Assembly (NCBI GenBank): GCA_024638395.1
Contig: JAHEKK010000130.1
Location: 1-7,859 of the forward strand
Source of the DNA: Gemmatimonadota bacterium
GTDB taxonomy: Bacteria; Gemmatimonadota; Gemmatimonadetes; Longimicrobiales; Gaopeijiaceae
Direction: 5' to 3'
Length of the DNA: 7,859 nt
Below, one piece after another: positions 6,168-7,859 of this stretch. Each line of letters begins with the position of its first letter. Position 1 is the stretch's first letter. The notes beneath the pieces are model-generated. The model had not been told where the DNA came from. It worked only from the letters and a program-made list of their open reading frames with translations, and did no database searches. A program made the position numbers and the translations under genes.

Positions 6168-6698
6168 CTAGCTCGTCAGGCGCTGGAGGGCGATTTCCTG
6201 AATCAGCCAGTTCCCCCGGCCGGCCTGGACGACCACGAAGGGCACGCTGTCGACGCGCCTGGACCCCAGGTCCAGATCAACCGTCACCTGGGTGGTGGGG
6301 CTCTTCCGTCCCGCGACACGCTCTTCACCGCCAATGCGGTAGTCCTGATGGCGGATGATCCGGGCGATGGCGTCCATGCGGAGCTCCACCGCCTGCCGGG
6401 ATTGACACCGGTCTCCCAGGCCCACCCATGAACCCATCCGCTTGAAGGCACACCCGAAGGTGCTACCCGTGTCGCCGATGGGGCCTTCGGCGGTACCGAA
6501 GAGGCGCATCATGGCGTCAAGATCGCGGGTGTTTGCGGCATTCAGGAACCGCTCGACGGAAAGCGTCGGGCCCAGGTCCATCTGGCCGGCACCCCCGCCA
6601 CCGCCGCCGCCGGTCGTCGTCACACACGCGGAGCCCATCACCGCCAAAACGGCGGCCAGGGCCAACGCGCCCACTCGATTCGCTTGCTTCGCCCGCAT
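6168..6698 (-). CDS. Probable lipoprotein with NTF2-like domain
   Basis: A 176-residue protein I cannot assign to a named family. It starts with a basic n-region (R2, K4, R8), a hydrophobic core (ALALAAVLAV, 11-20) and M-G-S-A-C, giving a probable lipid-modified Cys25; Gly at -3 is atypical for a lipobox. A TTT plus seven-glycine linker (27-36) then tethers a soluble domain. Its opening helix, SVERFLNAANTRDLDAMMRL (47-66), and the closing strand NWLIQEIALQRL (163-174) resemble NTF2/SnoaL-like cone folds; this is pattern-based inference. C83 and C98 could form a disulfide outside the cytoplasm. I chose ATG 6698 over ATG 6707 because the GAGGA at 6712-6708 is 9 bases from the former and abuts the latter. 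It lies 27 bases after the ClpB-like stop and is probably cotranscribed with it. A functional link to that gene is unproven. Confidence 0.7.
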   Translation of the reverse strand: MRAKQANRVGALALAAVLAVMGSACVTTTGGGGGGGAGQMDLGPTLSVERFLNAANTRDLDAMMRLFGTAEGPIGDTGSTFGCAFKRMGSWVGLGDRCQSRQAVELRMDAIARIIRHQDYRIGGEERVAGRKSPTTQVTVDLDLGSRRVDSVPFVVVQAGRGNWLIQEIALQRLTS

Positions 6699-6725
6699 CA
6701 AAACCATTCCTCGTTCAAGTCATGG

Positions 6726-7859
6726 TCACGCGGCCGCCCCTTGGGGAGACCAGGTAAACAGAAGTTTCGGCTCGTCGGCCGACAACTCCAACCGCACCTT
6801 GGCGGATTCGGGGACCTGGCCTTCGAGAAGAAGCATCGCCAACGGATCCTGCACGAGGCGCTGGACGGCCCGCTTGAGGGGGCGTGCCCCGAAGGCCGGC
6901 TCGTACCCTTCCCGTGCAATGAAGGCTTTGGCCTCGTCCGAGACCTCGATTTCCACGTCCCGGTCCCGGGCAAGGGCGGCGACCCGCTCGAGCTGGATGT
7001 CCAGGATTCGGAGCAGTTCCGCCTCGTCCAGTGGCCGGAACACGATCGTCTCGTCGATCCGGTTGAGGAACTCCGGCCGGAAGTGCTCCTTGACCAGCCT
7101 TTCGACCGAGGCCTCGACGTCGGACCAGTCGCCCTGTCCCGACCGGGCCAGGATCTCCGGGCTCCCGATGTTGGAGGTCATGATGATGACCGTGTTGCGG
7201 AAGTCCACCGTGCGTCCCTGGGAGTCCGTCAGCCGCCCGTCGTCGAGGATCTGCAGGAATGTGTTGAACACCTCCGGGTGCGCCTTTTCGATCTCATCGA
7301 ACAGAACGACGGCATGGGGTCGCCGCCGCACCGCTTCGGTGAGCTGCCCGCCTTCTTCGAACCCCACGTAGCCGGGGGGCGCCCCGATGAGGCGGGCCAC
7401 GGCGTGGCGCTCCATGTACTCGGACATGTCGATGCGGACCATGGCCCGCTCATCGTCGAAGAGGAACTCGGCCAGGGCCCTTGCCGTTTCGGTCTTCCCC
7501 ACACCGGTGGGTCCGAGGAACAGGAACGAGCCCACGGGCCGGTCCGGGTCCTGGAGGCCGGCTCGGGCCCGGCGAACGGCATTCGAAACCGCCGCCAGGG
7601 CTCGATCCTGGCCGATCACCCTGCGCCCGAGCAGCGATTCCAGCTTGGTGAGCCGTGCCCGCTCCGATTCCATCAGCGCCGAGACGGGAATGCCGGCGAT
7701 CAAGAGCTGGAGCACCGTCGAGAGCAGCAGGAAGATCACGAACGCGACGAAGATCACGCCGAGGGCGCGCATCAGGTGTCCGATCAGGAGCTGGCGACTG
7801 CGCCCGAGCGCCGCGGGACCGGCGAGGCCCTCGAGCATCACGATCTGCGTCGCGAACAT
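6726..7859 (-). CDS. ClpB-type AAA+ D2 module fused to a membrane segment (5' partial)
   Basis: The open frame runs to the window edge, so the N-terminus is probably missing. Residues 56-377 are the second ATPase ring of ClpB, which threads aggregated polypeptides through its pore: GIPVSALME (56-64), Walker A GPTGVGKT (116-123), pore loop GYVG (163-166, Y164), Walker B VVLFDEIE (184-191, D188/E189), sensor 1 MTSN (227-230), arginine finger in FLNRID (R267) and sensor 2 FGARPLKR (323-330, R326). All key residues are present, and no ClpP-docking IGF/IGL loop is seen, as in ClpB. In ClpB the GIPVS element follows the middle domain; here residues 1-55 are hydrophobic and unrelated (see the segment at 7695-7859). 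The N-terminal domain, first ring and coiled-coil middle domain are absent. No gene symbol is given because this is not a standard clpB. It is either a true membrane-tethered single-ring protein or an artefactual join. D2 identity is certain; the full architecture is not. Confidence 0.85.
   Translation of the reverse strand: MFATQIVMLEGLAGPAALGRSRQLLIGHLMRALGVIFVAFVIFLLLSTVLQLLIAGIPVSALMESERARLTKLESLLGRRVIGQDRALAAVSNAVRRARAGLQDPDRPVGSFLFLGPTGVGKTETARALAEFLFDDERAMVRIDMSEYMERHAVARLIGAPPGYVGFEEGGQLTEAVRRRPHAVVLFDEIEKAHPEVFNTFLQILDDGRLTDSQGRTVDFRNTVIIMTSNIGSPEILARSGQGDWSDVEASVERLVKEHFRPEFLNRIDETIVFRPLDEAELLRILDIQLERVAALARDRDVEIEVSDEAKAFIAREGYEPAFGARPLKRAVQRLVQDPLAMLLLEGQVPESAKVRLELSADEPKLLFTWSPQGAAA
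7695..7859 (-). other. Non-ClpB hydrophobic segment preceding the D2 module
   Basis: The first 55 codons of the ClpB-like frame encode FATQIVMLEGLAGPAALGRS (2-21) followed by a helix and a strongly hydrophobic stretch of about 24 residues (ALGVIFVAFVIFL through LLIAGI, 32-57). The pattern VMLEG...AALGRSRQLL before a membrane helix resembles the interior of multi-pass membrane domains of the GPDPase-membrane / YIP1-like kind, from memory and not from a search. Nothing in it resembles the ClpB middle domain. The three Arg codons are all CGC and Ala leans to GCG, mildly unlike the mixed usage after residue 56, though the sample is tiny. The boundary is within a few codons of GIPVS. Confidence 0.55.

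Noticed and set aside
6591..6615. GCC/GCCACC triplet-like repeat as a microsatellite
   Set aside because: It encodes the seven-glycine linker of the lipoprotein, and coding constraint explains it; variability would need comparison between strains.
6442..7371. 309-codon plus-strand frame opposite the ClpB-like and lipoprotein genes
   Set aside because: Ser/Arg-rich translation opposite conserved AAA+ motifs; a shadow frame.
7690..7859. A frameshift hiding the normal ClpB middle domain upstream of GIPVS
   Set aside because: I translated the other two minus-strand frames across this stretch. One hits a stop within a few codons and the other is Arg/Asp-rich; neither shows ClpB middle-domain or WTGIPVS-type sequence.
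7857..7859. ATG at the window edge as the true start of the ClpB-like gene
   Set aside because: It is simply the last codon in the window. The residues after it look like the interior of a membrane protein, and no upstream ribosome binding site can be examined.

Overview
The window is GC-rich bacterial DNA (roughly two thirds G+C by eye). It carries eight protein-coding regions, seven on the minus strand and one on the plus strand, and no rRNA, tRNA, CRISPR array or insertion sequence that I can recognise. A DUF4159/DUF4175 envelope pair, signal peptides that would leave Gln at the mature N-terminus, a methylmalonyl-CoA epimerase and the GC-rich codon use suggest a Gram-negative bacterium, perhaps Gemmatimonadota or a relative. 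That placement is inference; there is no marker gene to settle it.

Reading right to left along the minus strand, the right edge (7859-6726) holds the complete second AAA+ ring module of a ClpB-type disaggregase. The N-terminal domain, first ATPase ring and middle domain that normally precede it are absent. In their place, in one open frame, is a hydrophobic segment that looks like part of an unrelated membrane protein. This is the strangest object in the window, and it is either a real membrane-tethered single-ring ClpB-like protein or a chimeric join near a contig end. A short probable lipoprotein with a glycine run and an NTF2-like look (6698-6168) follows it closely.

The middle contains the only plus-strand gene, methylmalonyl-CoA epimerase (5683-6108). 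It converges on the lipoprotein gene and diverges from a thioredoxin gene (5536-5204). The 146-base divergent gap holds a hairpin just ahead of the thioredoxin ribosome binding site. The thioredoxin-rsmI gap holds two GC-rich hairpins and a possible leaderless promoter.

The left half is a tightly packed minus-strand unit: rsmI (16S rRNA C1402 2'-O-methyltransferase), a secreted DUF4159 protein, a 1127-residue DUF4175 membrane/coiled-coil protein, and the first 26 codons of another exported protein that leaves the window at base 1. Junctions are a 4-base ATGA overlap, a 19-base gap and a 1-base TGATG overlap, so the four are almost certainly cotranscribed and probably translationally coupled. 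DUF4159 and DUF4175 proteins often occur with MoxR/DUF58/Bat-type envelope genes. Here they follow a ribosome-modifying enzyme, and their function is not known from the sequence.
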